From the NCBI GenBank assembly GCA_013823135.1, contig PNLP01000017.1, positions 1-64,000 on the forward strand: a stretch of DNA of 64,000 nucleotides, given 5' to 3'. Source of the stretch: Planctomycetaceae bacterium. GTDB taxonomy: Bacteria; Planctomycetota; Planctomycetia; Gemmatales; Gemmataceae. This document shows, piece after piece, positions 8,013-15,838 of the stretch (the stretch's first letter is position 1; each line of letters starts with the position of its first letter). The position numbers and the translations under genes were made by a program. A model generated the notes under the pieces. It saw only the letters and a list, made by a program, of their open reading frames with translations, had not been told where the DNA came from and searched no databases.

Positions 8013-8774
8013 GTGAGTTCGCTCGAAATTACGGCCATCGTCTTCGCGTGCGTCTTCGGTGGCGTTCTCGTCGGCGTGGGGATCAGGCGAATCCTGCCCG
8101 AGCATCACCTGTCGGCAGACTCACGCGATGTCGTGAAACTTGGGATGGGATTTATCGCGACACTCACCGCGATGGTCCTCGGGCTACTGATCGCCACCGC
8201 GAAGAGCACGTACGACAACCAGAACAGTGCCGTGAAAGAACTCTCGACGCGGGTCATCATGCTCGACCGCACGTTGGCGGTCTACGGACCGGAGACGAAA
8301 GAAGCTCGCGGTTTGCTTCACACCTCTGTCGAAAGCACCCTGCACCACCTCTGGCCTGAAGACAAGAAGCAACACGCGGACCTGACTCCGGGCGAGTCGC
8401 GAGGCACTCTGGAAGCGATGTACGAGAAGATATCCGCACTGACGCCGCACACTGATACGCAGAAAATTGCCAAGAGCCGGGCAATGGATCTCACGGTCGA
8501 GTTGGCTCAAACGCGCCTCCGACTTTTCGCGCAACAGGAGACTTCCCTTCCCGTCCCGTTCTTCATCGTGCTGGTGTTCTGGCTCATTGTGCTATTCGCG
8601 GGATACGGCACGCTCACGCCGACGAACGCAACGATTGTGGTGGTTCTGACCATCTGCGCCATGTCGGTTTCCGCAGCCGTCTTCCTCATGCTTGAATTGA
8701 CGACTCCGTTCACGGGCACGATTCGGATATCCAGTGCCCCGCTGCACCATGCGTTCACTGTGCTGGGCCAGTAA
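8013..8774 (+). CDS. DUF4239-like (bestrophin-like domain) membrane protein
   Basis: A 253-residue membrane protein. Hydrophobic segments lie at about 3-23 and 42-64 (GMGFIATLTAMVLGLLIATA) and again at about 185-207 and 210-235. A soluble, mostly helical region between them carries LSTRVIMLDRTLAVYGPET and ends in the Arg-rich RLRLFAQQ. This two-plus-two arrangement and the phrase 'DRTLAxYGPE' are typical of DUF4239 proteins, which are distantly like bestrophins. The start is uncertain: I used the GTG at 8013 (VSSLEITAIVFA); a TTG at 7965 in the same frame would add 16 residues. Transport or channel activity is possible but not shown. Confidence 0.72.
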   Translation: MSSLEITAIVFACVFGGVLVGVGIRRILPEHHLSADSRDVVKLGMGFIATLTAMVLGLLIATAKSTYDNQNSAVKELSTRVIMLDRTLAVYGPETKEARGLLHTSVESTLHHLWPEDKKQHADLTPGESRGTLEAMYEKISALTPHTDTQKIAKSRAMDLTVELAQTRLRLFAQQETSLPVPFFIVLVFWLIVLFAGYGTLTPTNATIVVVLTICAMSVSAAVFLMLELTTPFTGTIRISSAPLHHAFTVLGQ

Positions 8775-8822
8775 CGCAGTTGAACCGTCGGCATCTAACC
8801 CTGCTTTACTCCAAGAGACATC

Positions 8823-9764
8823 ATGAAGCGTTCCATCATTGCTTCGTCAGCGCTCGCCACGGCGTTCGCTGTCGCCTTCGCAATCGGCGGGCAGGCTCAA
8901 CTGCCTCCGAAGGTTGCGACCCCGTTACCCGCGACTGTCGCGGCCGCAGCGCCGAACGAGGCAGATCGCGAGGCCATCGTAAAAGCCTCCCGCGAGTTCG
9001 CGGAAGCCTTCAACAAGGGCGACGCAAAGGCGGTTGCCGGGATGTGGACCGAGAACGGTGAATCCCGCGAGGCCACGGGCGAAACGTTCGTCGGCCGCGC
9101 TGCGATCGAGAAAGCCTATGCGGCGTACTTCAAGGCCAACCCTGACGCGAAGATCGAGTTGCTGGTGAAGGCGGTTCGCTTCCCCGCGAAAGACATGGCG
9201 ATCGAGGAAGGTTTGATCCGTCAGTCACGCGGCCCGAAGGATTTGCCCCGCACGACGTCGTACGTCGCGGTTCACTCCCGCGAGGGCGGCCAGTGGAAGG
9301 TTGCGTTGTCGAGCGAGGCCGGCGTCGGGCAAGATCGGCTCGAAGACCTGGAATGGTTGCATGGTGAATGGACAACCAAGGTGAAAGACGACACGGTCAA
9401 GTTCTCGGTGGTGCGGGATCCCAAGAAGCCGACGATCACGGCAACCTTCACCCGCACCCCACCTGGGAAAGACCCGATCACGGGGAGCATTCGCATTTCG
9501 CTCGATCCGGAGACGGGCCGTATTCGCTCGTGGGGCTTCGAGGACGACGGCGCACACTGGCAGGGACTGTGGTTCTGCGACGGGAAGAGTTGGGTGATCG
9601 ACGCTCGTGGCGTGCTGGCGAACGGCACACCCACGGCTGAGCGGATCGTGTTGCAGCGAGTTGGGCCGGACGTCATCACGTGGCGAGCGATCGACCGCGT
9701 CGTTGGCGACACCCATCTGGCCGACACCGCCCCGATGCGACTCACTCGCGCCGCAGCGAAGTAA
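8823..9764 (+). CDS. Secreted SnoaL/NTF2-fold protein (SgcJ/EcaC type), copy 2
   Basis: A 313-residue paralogue of the gene at 6142. Residues 1-25 form a signal peptide. The NTF2-fold domain lies at about 47-165 (ASREFAEAFNKGDAKAVAGM, GRAAIEKAYAAYFK, GQWKVALSSEAG). The second domain begins DRLEDLEWLHGEWTTKVKDD near residue 169 and contains SIRISLDPETGRIRSWGF, equivalent to the same place in copy 1. The leader and the acidic linker differ strongly from copy 1, so the duplication is old. It lies between a DUF4239 membrane protein and the long Ser/Gly-rich secreted protein, all on one strand. Confidence 0.82.
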   Translation: MKRSIIASSALATAFAVAFAIGGQAQLPPKVATPLPATVAAAAPNEADREAIVKASREFAEAFNKGDAKAVAGMWTENGESREATGETFVGRAAIEKAYAAYFKANPDAKIELLVKAVRFPAKDMAIEEGLIRQSRGPKDLPRTTSYVAVHSREGGQWKVALSSEAGVGQDRLEDLEWLHGEWTTKVKDDTVKFSVVRDPKKPTITATFTRTPPGKDPITGSIRISLDPETGRIRSWGFEDDGAHWQGLWFCDGKSWVIDARGVLANGTPTAERIVLQRVGPDVITWRAIDRVVGDTHLADTAPMRLTRAAAK

Positions 9765-9804
9765 ACCACCCGAACAACACCTTCACCAATCATCAGGAAT
9801 AGCC

Positions 9805-11061
9805 ATGAAACACGTTCTTCTCTTTACCTTTGTCAGCGCAGGGGCGTTCGCAGCGGTTAATGAAGTCAGCGGTCGCGGCTACGGCGGCGGCGGTGCCAGC
9901 TTCAGCCATAGCAGTTACTCGGGCGGCTTCGAGCACAGTTCCGGCAGCTTCAACAGCTTCAGCGGTGGCGACCGGTACGGATCCTACTCCGGAAGCCGCA
10001 CGACCGAGGCCGCTTCGGGTTGGGGCGGTCGCGCTGCTGGCACCTCCTACGATCACACCTGGAGCGACGCGGCTGGTGCCAGCGTCACCACATCCGGAAG
10101 CCGGGGAGTTGCCGAGAGTCGTTACGGCGGCGTGGCGGCTGGTGGCACCCGCGACACAACCGTGACCACGGCGAGTGGCAAGACCTACACCGCCGACCGG
10201 TCGGCCGGTGTTGCCGCAGGTGCGGGGGGTCGCACTGTTGGTGGCGCTTCGAGCACCGTCGATGGGGTTCACGGGTCGGCGAGTTGGAATAGCGCGTTCT
10301 CGGGCAACCGATACACGGGCGACATGAGCCACTACTCGAGCGTGTATGGTGCCGGCGGCGTCCACAGCACCGCTTACTGGTCCGGCGGTTACATGACCAC
10401 GCGAGCCGGATACGTTCGCACCGGGTTCGGCTACTACGGCACGTTCAACGCGGGTTGGTACACCGCGCACCCTGGGTGCTGGGTCGCGGCTGGCTGGGCT
10501 CCCGGGTTCGCGTGGAACTTCGCGACCTATCCCGTCATCGCCACCTATTGCAGCATTCCCGCCATCAACCCACCCAACTACGACTACGGCAGCACGGTGG
10601 TTTACCAGGACAACACCGTGTACATGGACGGCCAACCGCAGGGGACCGCCCAGCAGTACGCCGACCAGGCCACAGCGATTGCCACACAAGGCCAGACCGC
10701 GACAGCGGCCCCGACCGAGGACTGGAAACCGTTGGGTGTCTACGCACTGGTGCAGGGCGACGAGAAGACCTCGAACAACATCTTCCAGCTCGCGGTGAAC
10801 AAGGACGGCATCATCCGTGGCAACTACTACGACGGCCTGATGGACACGACGACCGATGTGTACGGTTCCGTGGACAAGAAGACGCAGCGTGCAGCCTGGA
10901 CCATCGGCAAGAAGAAGGACCGCGTGTTCGAGGCTGGCGTGTACAATTTGACACAGCCACAGTGCTCGTGTCTTCTCCACCTCGGGGCTCAGAAGACCGA
11001 TCAGATGATGCTCGTGCGAGTCGAACAACCCAAAACCAACACACCCCCGGCAACACCATGA
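9805..11061 (+). CDS. Large secreted Gly/Ser/Tyr-rich surface protein
   Basis: A 418-residue exported protein. Residues 1-24 form the leader. Residues 25-180 are low-complexity Gly/Ser/Thr/Tyr sequence (GRGYGGGGASFSHSSYSGGF and similar). Residues 180-260 are Tyr/Trp-rich (GYYGTFNAGWYTAHPGCWVA). The last 130 residues form a folded-looking domain (WKPLGVYALVQGDEKTSNNI, RGNYYDGLMDTTTDVYGSVD, ending MMLVRVEQP), a pattern I know from planctomycete proteins loosely labelled mu-protocadherin-like. The stop codon overlaps the start of the next gene by ATGA, so translation is probably coupled to the small His-rich membrane protein. An outer-surface or extracellular-matrix role is inferred. Confidence 0.75.
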   Translation: MKHVLLFTFVSAGAFAAVNEVSGRGYGGGGASFSHSSYSGGFEHSSGSFNSFSGGDRYGSYSGSRTTEAASGWGGRAAGTSYDHTWSDAAGASVTTSGSRGVAESRYGGVAAGGTRDTTVTTASGKTYTADRSAGVAAGAGGRTVGGASSTVDGVHGSASWNSAFSGNRYTGDMSHYSSVYGAGGVHSTAYWSGGYMTTRAGYVRTGFGYYGTFNAGWYTAHPGCWVAAGWAPGFAWNFATYPVIATYCSIPAINPPNYDYGSTVVYQDNTVYMDGQPQGTAQQYADQATAIATQGQTATAAPTEDWKPLGVYALVQGDEKTSNNIFQLAVNKDGIIRGNYYDGLMDTTTDVYGSVDKKTQRAAWTIGKKKDRVFEAGVYNLTQPQCSCLLHLGAQKTDQMMLVRVEQPKTNTPPATP

Positions 11062-11216
11062 GCCACCACAAAGAACATCACGACGAACCGCACTTCAAGG
11101 AGAAGAACCACCCGGAACGGCTTGGGCGGTTGCCCTTCCAGCCGCGGTGGTTGTTCATGACCGGCTTTGGACTGATCCTGCTGTGCATGTTGGTTTGGGT
11201 TTTCATCCGCTTCTAG
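11058..11216 (+). CDS. Small His/Lys-rich single-pass membrane protein (copy 2)
   Basis: A 52-residue protein. Residues 1-24 are His- and charge-rich (MSHHKEHHDEPHFKEKNHPE) and residues 31-50 form one membrane segment (WLFMTGFGLILLCMLVWVFI). Its ATG overlaps the stop codon of the large Gly-rich surface protein, implying translational coupling. It is a paralogue of the 63-residue protein at 5804-5995, with the same order of MSH, His pair, KEK.H.ER and membrane tail. Because it is coupled to an exported protein, a role in its export or anchoring is conceivable, but there is no direct evidence. Confidence 0.68.
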   Translation: MSHHKEHHDEPHFKEKNHPERLGRLPFQPRWLFMTGFGLILLCMLVWVFIRF

Positions 11217-11301
11217 TTTGAGGCTGAACCCCAATTGCCGTACGCCGGATGTTGAGACCAACCATCGACATAATGCCCCTGACATCCATGAGGATTTTAC
11301 C

Positions 11302-11658
11302 ATGATCGAGAAACTCCCCAGTCCGTCCGACAAGGTTCTTGGCTTCAAGCTGTCCGGCAAGCTGCACGACGCAGACTACAAGACGTTCGTGCCGCTGATC
11401 GACGAGGCCGCCAAGTCTGGCAAGGTCCGGCTGCTGTCCCAGTTCCACGACTTCCACGGCTGGGATCTCCACGCTCTGTGGGATGACATCAAGTTCTCGA
11501 CCACGCACTGCACCACGATCGAGCGAATCGCGCTCGTCGGCGACAAGACCTGGGAGAAGTGGATGGCCAAGGTGTGCGTGCCATTCACGATGGCCAAGGT
11601 GAAGTACTTCGACGTTTCCGAGATCGACAAGGCCTGGGCTTGGCTCCAGGAAGCGTGA
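11302..11658 (+). CDS. STAS/SpoIIAA-like protein
   Basis: A 118-residue soluble protein matching the SpoIIAA-like (DUF3478) family: an N-terminal strand region (KVLGFKLSGKLHDADYKTFV), the central HDFHGWDLHALWDDIKF segment with the family's conserved Trp and Asp residues, and RIALVGDKTWEKWMAKV before the final helix (EIDKAWAWLQEA). The fold is STAS-like and members may bind lipids or act as anti-anti-sigma-like modules, though most are uncharacterised. The ATG at 11302 follows a GAGG site; the frame upstream is not protein-like. It ends 11 bases before a perfect-arm palindrome separating it from the next, convergent gene. Confidence 0.85.
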   Translation: MIEKLPSPSDKVLGFKLSGKLHDADYKTFVPLIDEAAKSGKVRLLSQFHDFHGWDLHALWDDIKFSTTHCTTIERIALVGDKTWEKWMAKVCVPFTMAKVKYFDVSEIDKAWAWLQEA

Positions 11659-11669
11659 ACGCGGTGCCT

Positions 11670-11743
11670 GGCGAGCGGGGCGGCGTAAGCCCCCGAGTCT
11701 TGGTATTCTCAAGACTCGGGGGGCTTACGCCGCCCCGCTCGCC
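11670..11743. repeat. Palindromic repeat, family B (GGCGAGCGGGG type), in a convergent gap
   Basis: Arms of about 32 bases (11670-11701 and 11711-11743) are almost perfectly complementary and flank a short loop, giving a very stable hairpin. The outer motif GGCGAGCGGGG, followed by GTAAGCCCCC, recurs in related form at 38076-38142, 43072-43100, 47204-47311 and more loosely at 59963-60027. The hairpin fills the gap between the convergent SpoIIAA-like gene and the secreted TIM-barrel-like gene, ending three bases from the latter's stop codon, so it probably terminates both transcripts. Confidence 0.9.
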
Positions 11744-11746
11744 GAT

Positions 11747-13573
11747 TCACTTCGCCAGTTCAATTCGCGCAATGCTGTAGACCAGGAACTTTGGCACCGT
11801 GAACCGCACGTAACCGGCGGCCACCGCGAACTTCACATCCACAGCGTCCGGCGATTCGGGTGTCGCCACTCGTACCGCCTTCACCTTCGCCCCAGTCGGC
11901 AGCACGAAGTCGACCACTACACGCTCGGTGGCGATGGGTTTCTCGTCCTTGATGCCGCTGCCGGGATCGCGAGGCTTGGCCGGTTCCGTGCGGTTGTAGT
12001 TCACGAAGTGCAGCGTGACTTCGCCGCCGACCGGTGGAACGCTCGCGGACACACGCACGGCTTTCGGTGCCGTGAACGCACTGCGGCCCGTTGGCAGGTC
12101 CGTGGGTTTCGCGGCGTCGAGCACGGCACGGTAGCGTTCCTTGATCGCGGGTGTCAGCATGTCGTCGGGCAGAACATCGAACAGGACGTGATCGTCGAGC
12201 AGCGATTTGCCGAGTTTCTTGAACGCCTCGACGGAAGCCACGTCGCCCTTGTGAACGCTGCTCCGCGGGAACAGCAACAGCACCTCGGAGTGCGGGCGGT
12301 TGCCGCGGTACACGGCGTCGTACTTTTCGAGGAAGTTGTAGTAGCGGGTGATTTCCTTGCGGGCTTCGGGGTCTTTGAATCGCGTGTAGAAACCCATCGG
12401 TGCGCCGCCGTTCGCGGCGAGTTCGGCGATCGCGGCGCGGATGCGGGTGCTCTCGTACTTCCCGAGCGTGAACGGTTTGTCGTCGAACGTCCCGCGGATG
12501 TAGCGGGCTTGCAGCGTTCCTTCGCCATAGATCCCCGCAGCCAGATCGGTAAAGTTCGCAGCGCCGCCCGTGCTGTACCACAGGTAATCTTCATCCTTGC
12601 CCCACAACTCCGATGGCAACATGCTGCGCTCATCGCCCGACACCTGGTTGAAGTCGCCGAGGTGGTTCCATTGCCCGACGATCAACCCTGGCTTGAGCGA
12701 GCGTGCGTACTTCACGAACACGTCGTCGAACGCCTGCTTCGTGCTGATCTGCGACCACTTCAGCATCTCGCGACGGAGCGGGGTCGATGCCTTCGGGTCG
12801 TGCCAGCCGACGAGTTCCGTGAACTGGTGCTTCTTCAGGTCCGCGATGTCGAACTGTGTGCGGATCTGTTCCGGCGTGAATCCCGCGGTGAGGTGCTCGC
12901 GGAACCCCTTCTGGCAGTGCTCGCACACGCAGTTGTGCCGGTAGAAGTAGTTCGCCACGTAGCCATCGACTCCGCGTTCGATGCCGCGCTTCGCCCAGGC
13001 TTTCAGCACGGTTCGCCAGTGCGGGTTATTCAGGCACGCAGTGTATTCGCGCATCTGGCCGATGCTGTATTGCTTCGAGGCCATGGGCGTGCCGTCGGGG
13101 TTGCGGGCCAGCAAGTCGAGCGGGTCTTTGACGGGCTTGGGGCCGAGTTCCTTCTCGTCCCACAGGTCGCGGTAGAACTTGAAGAAGCCACGCGGGCCGT
13201 CCTTGCTATCGGGTTCGCCGACGAGGAACGTGACGTTGAAATGGCCCACGACCTTCGCACCCAGTTTGTGAACCGCCGCGTTGCGATCCTCGAACCACTT
13301 GCCGCCCTCGGCCAGACCCTTCACCGGGAAGTGAGCTGGGTAGCCCTTGTATTCCGGCGTGTGGACGAGGCTGTAGAAGTGGCCGCCGTAGAATCCGAGC
13401 TGGCAAACTTCGGGGCGGGCCTCCTCCACGAATTTCAGGTAATCGTCGTCGCCGTAGGCGTCCCAGTGGGCGATCAGTCGGTTAAACTCGACGCGATGGG
13501 TTTTGGGTGGGTCGGCGGAGAGTGCGACCGCGGTGAGAGTCGCGACGGCGAGGGTCGCAATGAGGGGACGCAT
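11747..13573 (-). CDS. Secreted glycosidase-like TIM-barrel protein of unknown specificity
   Basis: A 608-residue exported protein with a signal peptide at 1-20. The body looks like a beta/alpha barrel of the kind found in GH42/GHL-type glycosidases: LIAHWDAYGDDDYLKFVEEA, GYYARPE-like strands, KVVGHFNVTFL, WRTVLKAWAKRGIERGVDGY, then a Cys cluster CVCEHCQKGFREHL (residues about 214-227) that probably binds a metal, and LIVGQWNHLGDFN. After about residue 430 comes an accessory beta region (LHFVNYNRTEPA, VVVDFVLPTGAKVKAVRVAT). I chose MRPLIATLAV as start since the leader begins there. Catalytic acids cannot be assigned confidently, so glycosidase activity is an inference. Confidence 0.65.
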   Translation of the reverse strand: MRPLIATLAVATLTAVALSADPPKTHRVEFNRLIAHWDAYGDDDYLKFVEEARPEVCQLGFYGGHFYSLVHTPEYKGYPAHFPVKGLAEGGKWFEDRNAAVHKLGAKVVGHFNVTFLVGEPDSKDGPRGFFKFYRDLWDEKELGPKPVKDPLDLLARNPDGTPMASKQYSIGQMREYTACLNNPHWRTVLKAWAKRGIERGVDGYVANYFYRHNCVCEHCQKGFREHLTAGFTPEQIRTQFDIADLKKHQFTELVGWHDPKASTPLRREMLKWSQISTKQAFDDVFVKYARSLKPGLIVGQWNHLGDFNQVSGDERSMLPSELWGKDEDYLWYSTGGAANFTDLAAGIYGEGTLQARYIRGTFDDKPFTLGKYESTRIRAAIAELAANGGAPMGFYTRFKDPEARKEITRYYNFLEKYDAVYRGNRPHSEVLLLFPRSSVHKGDVASVEAFKKLGKSLLDDHVLFDVLPDDMLTPAIKERYRAVLDAAKPTDLPTGRSAFTAPKAVRVSASVPPVGGEVTLHFVNYNRTEPAKPRDPGSGIKDEKPIATERVVVDFVLPTGAKVKAVRVATPESPDAVDVKFAVAAGYVRFTVPKFLVYSIARIELAK

Positions 13574-13872
13574 GGTCGCTCCGTTCGCAAGAATGACAGG
13601 GTGCAAAATAATCGCCGATCAGATGCGAAATAGACTGAGAGCCGAGAGCAGAGTTTCGACAGGATAACAGGATCGTGCGGGATTCAAAACAATCTTGTGA
13701 TCAGGGTGGAACTCTTGCGGCTCATTCGGGCAGCACTCCGACTCTTCATACGTCGTCTGCTGCTCGCCCCGTGCATTCCCTGGGTTGGGTTGGTATAGTC
13801 ACCCATACCCTAGCTCCGACGGTGCCGGCAACCGCCGGCGAAACCATTTCTCAAACCCGAAAGGTGGACGCG

Positions 13873-14250
13873 ATGGCAGACTGGAAGAAACTCGCCAAGG
13901 CCGTGATTCTGGCGGATGGCTACATCGAGGAAAAGGAAACCGACATCATCCGCAAGGAACTCCTCGCGGACGGCGTCATCAACAAGTCCGAGGCCGAGTT
14001 CCTGGTGGACCTGCGGAACAGCGCCCCGAAGGCCGTGGCGAAGTTCCACGCGTTCGTCTTCGAAGTGGTGAAGAAGGCCATTCTCGCCGACGGCGACATC
14101 AGCCCCGCCGAGGTCACGTGGCTCCAGAAGTTCATCCTCGCCGACGGCAAGGTGGACGACACGGAGAAGGCGTTCCTCAAGGATCTGAAAGCGTCGGCCA
14201 AGAAGACGTGCCCGGAGTTCGACGCGCTGATCGCGAAGTACGCGGCGTAA
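13873..14250 (+). CDS. TerB-like (tellurite resistance / DjlA-N) helical protein
   Basis: A 125-residue soluble all-helical protein. Three similar motifs, VILADGYIEEKE, AILADGDISPAE and FILADGKVDDTE, each put an acidic loop after a helix as in the TerB/DjlA-N fold, where these acidic residues bind metal; the ELLADGVINKSE segment is a further related unit. The start at 13873 has AAGGTGG upstream; an in-frame extension of 66 codons has no family similarity. TerB domains often lie in stress or phage-defence gene sets, but no ter partners are nearby. The next gene, a membrane-anchored protein of unknown function, follows on the same strand. Confidence 0.85.
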   Translation: MADWKKLAKAVILADGYIEEKETDIIRKELLADGVINKSEAEFLVDLRNSAPKAVAKFHAFVFEVVKKAILADGDISPAEVTWLQKFILADGKVDDTEKAFLKDLKASAKKTCPEFDALIAKYAA

Positions 14251-14343
14251 TTGCTTGCGATCGTCATCAGGTTGGTTTGGGCCGGGGGAATTCTCCCGGC
14301 TCGCTTCGGTGAATCGTTCCCCCATTATTTCCCAGGTGTCATC

Positions 14344-15072
14344 ATGGCCCGTGGTCTCGGGTTACTCGTCTTAATTGCGCTCGTCGGTGGCGGCGCATAC
14401 CTTTTCATGTTCAAGAAGGCCGACACGGAACGAGCGGTGAAGGGATACAAGAAGGCAGAGACGCCGCAGATCGCCGCCGACATGTTCAAGGAGGCGATCA
14501 AGAATCGCGAATTCAACATGGCAGCGTTCTACTGCACGACCGGGTACGCCGAGCAACTCAAGCGCGGTCACGAAGCCGCGAACAAGCTCGGCACCGCAAT
14601 CGACAACCTCGCATACCAGATGAACGAGCGGAAGCTCATGCGCGACGAGGTGAAACTCGTGCTCTACGCTCTGGACCCGTTCCCCAAGGAATTCCAGGTC
14701 ACGGTTGGCAAAGAATCCGGTGACACGGCCGAAGGGACGTTCGTCTTCTCCGGTCCGGGGATGAGCGGCGACACACCCAGCTCCGGCACCTGGAACATGA
14801 AACCCGAGATCTTCCACGTCTACATCCGCTCCATGAAGACGCCCAAACCCAACACGGTCGTTGCTCCGATGAAGAAGGAAGCCGGCGAGTGGAAGTTCGA
14901 CTTCGCGGCCGACAACAACCTGCAGTTGCGTGTCGCGTACATGAACGACAAGTACATGAACTATGTGAACCCGATGGAGAAGGTGACGCAGGAAGTGAAG
15001 AACGAGCCCGAGACTCGCGAGAACGCAACGGCCCGGATCAAGACGCTGATGGAACAGGCCGCGAAGGAGTAA
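14344..15072 (+). CDS. Hypothetical protein with N-terminal membrane anchor
   Basis: A 242-residue protein. A single hydrophobic segment at residues 4-21 (GLGLLVLIALVGGGAYLFMF) is followed directly by a charged linker (KKADTERAVKGYKKAE), which fits a membrane anchor more than a cleaved leader. The soluble part has a helical N-terminal half (AADMFKEAIKNREFNMAAFY) and a beta-like middle (GTFVFSGPGMSGD). I recognise no known family. The ATG at 14344 was chosen because the anchor begins there. It follows the TerB-like gene by 93 bases and ends 30 bases before a terminator-like hairpin. Confidence 0.7.
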   Translation: MARGLGLLVLIALVGGGAYLFMFKKADTERAVKGYKKAETPQIAADMFKEAIKNREFNMAAFYCTTGYAEQLKRGHEAANKLGTAIDNLAYQMNERKLMRDEVKLVLYALDPFPKEFQVTVGKESGDTAEGTFVFSGPGMSGDTPSSGTWNMKPEIFHVYIRSMKTPKPNTVVAPMKKEAGEWKFDFAADNNLQLRVAYMNDKYMNYVNPMEKVTQEVKNEPETRENATARIKTLMEQAAKE

Positions 15073-15102
15073 TCACGATCGTCGCCCGTTGACCACAACT
15101 AC

Positions 15103-15139
15103 GGAGTGCGGCCTTTCGATCTTCGAGGGCCGTCACTCC
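15103..15139. terminator. Hairpin terminator shared by convergent genes
   Basis: Arms GGAGTGCGGCC and GGCCGTCACTCC pair with one bulged base around a 14-base loop. The hairpin begins 30 bases after the membrane-anchored gene and its far arm overlaps the stop codon of the convergent gene at 15133. It shares no sequence with the dispersed palindromes of the window, so it is probably an ordinary two-way terminator. There is no T-run, so the call rests on position and stem alone. Confidence 0.55.
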
Positions 15140-15774
15140 TTCCCCATCACCAAATCGACGACCCAACACCCGCGAACGTGCGTTCCCTTCTCATCGCGGC
15201 AGTGATCAAGGATGTCGGCGTCGTCGCACCCCGCATCTTGCAACGCATCCGCGAGAATCGGCATCGCTGAGAAGTCCCGCGACTCGTACATCTGCTGCGC
15301 AATGGCGACCGCCGTGGACGTGCGCCATTCGGGCGAGAACGCCACGGGGTGGAATGGATTCCCGAAGATGTCGCGTACCAAATGTGCATTCTCGCGCTTT
15401 TCAAAGCCGAGTTCGTCCGGGGGAACCGTGTGAGCGGGGTCGTATTCCACTGACGCGGTAATCCAGATGCAGCAAACGACGTCCCAAATCGCCGAGTAAT
15501 GAGCCCTGGTCCCGAGCGGCCCGTGCTCGGCGAGGCTGTAGCTTTCATCCTCGGCACTCTCCTGGTTGCGATCGAGAGCGTCGTTTGTGACCTCCCCGTT
15601 AATGGCCGCCTCGACCAGTTCGAGGAAATGATGGAGAGTGTCTGTCAACAATTCCGGCCGGCGTCTGCACACTGCCGCAGTGTACAACAACGGTTTCCGG
15701 TCGTATCCGTCGGCGTTTAGATGATGCAACATCGCCACCGGAGACTGACTCCCCACCCACTCTTCTTCGGTCAT
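15133..15774 (-). CDS. Gemmataceae-type hypothetical protein of the 'RDIFGNPF...HVRGCWVVD' family (copy 1)
   Basis: A 213-residue soluble protein. The N-terminus MTEEEWVGSQSPVAMLHHLN and C-terminal blocks LVRDIFGNPFHPVAFSPEWR, MPILADALQDAGCDDADIL and HVRGCWVVDLVMGKE are shared almost word for word with the gene at 50367-51056. I recall this as an expanded, uncharacterised family in Gemmata genomes, with a conserved C-terminal module and a variable middle. The middle here is Trp/Cys/Glu-rich (WDVVCCIWITASVEYDPAHT). There is no leader or membrane segment. No function can be assigned. Confidence 0.8.
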   Translation of the reverse strand: MTEEEWVGSQSPVAMLHHLNADGYDRKPLLYTAAVCRRRPELLTDTLHHFLELVEAAINGEVTNDALDRNQESAEDESYSLAEHGPLGTRAHYSAIWDVVCCIWITASVEYDPAHTVPPDELGFEKRENAHLVRDIFGNPFHPVAFSPEWRTSTAVAIAQQMYESRDFSAMPILADALQDAGCDDADILDHCRDEKGTHVRGCWVVDLVMGKE

Positions 15775-15838
15775 CGGTCGCGCTCCTCTCCGAAGACTCC
15801 GAGTCGCGGCTAAGCTCGGCCTGCTTCACGAGTCGTGG

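Noticed and set aside
12008..13633. An open frame of over 500 codons antisense to the TIM-barrel-like protein
   Set aside because: No start signal or domain; the sense protein has a leader, a Cys cluster and regular strands and helices.
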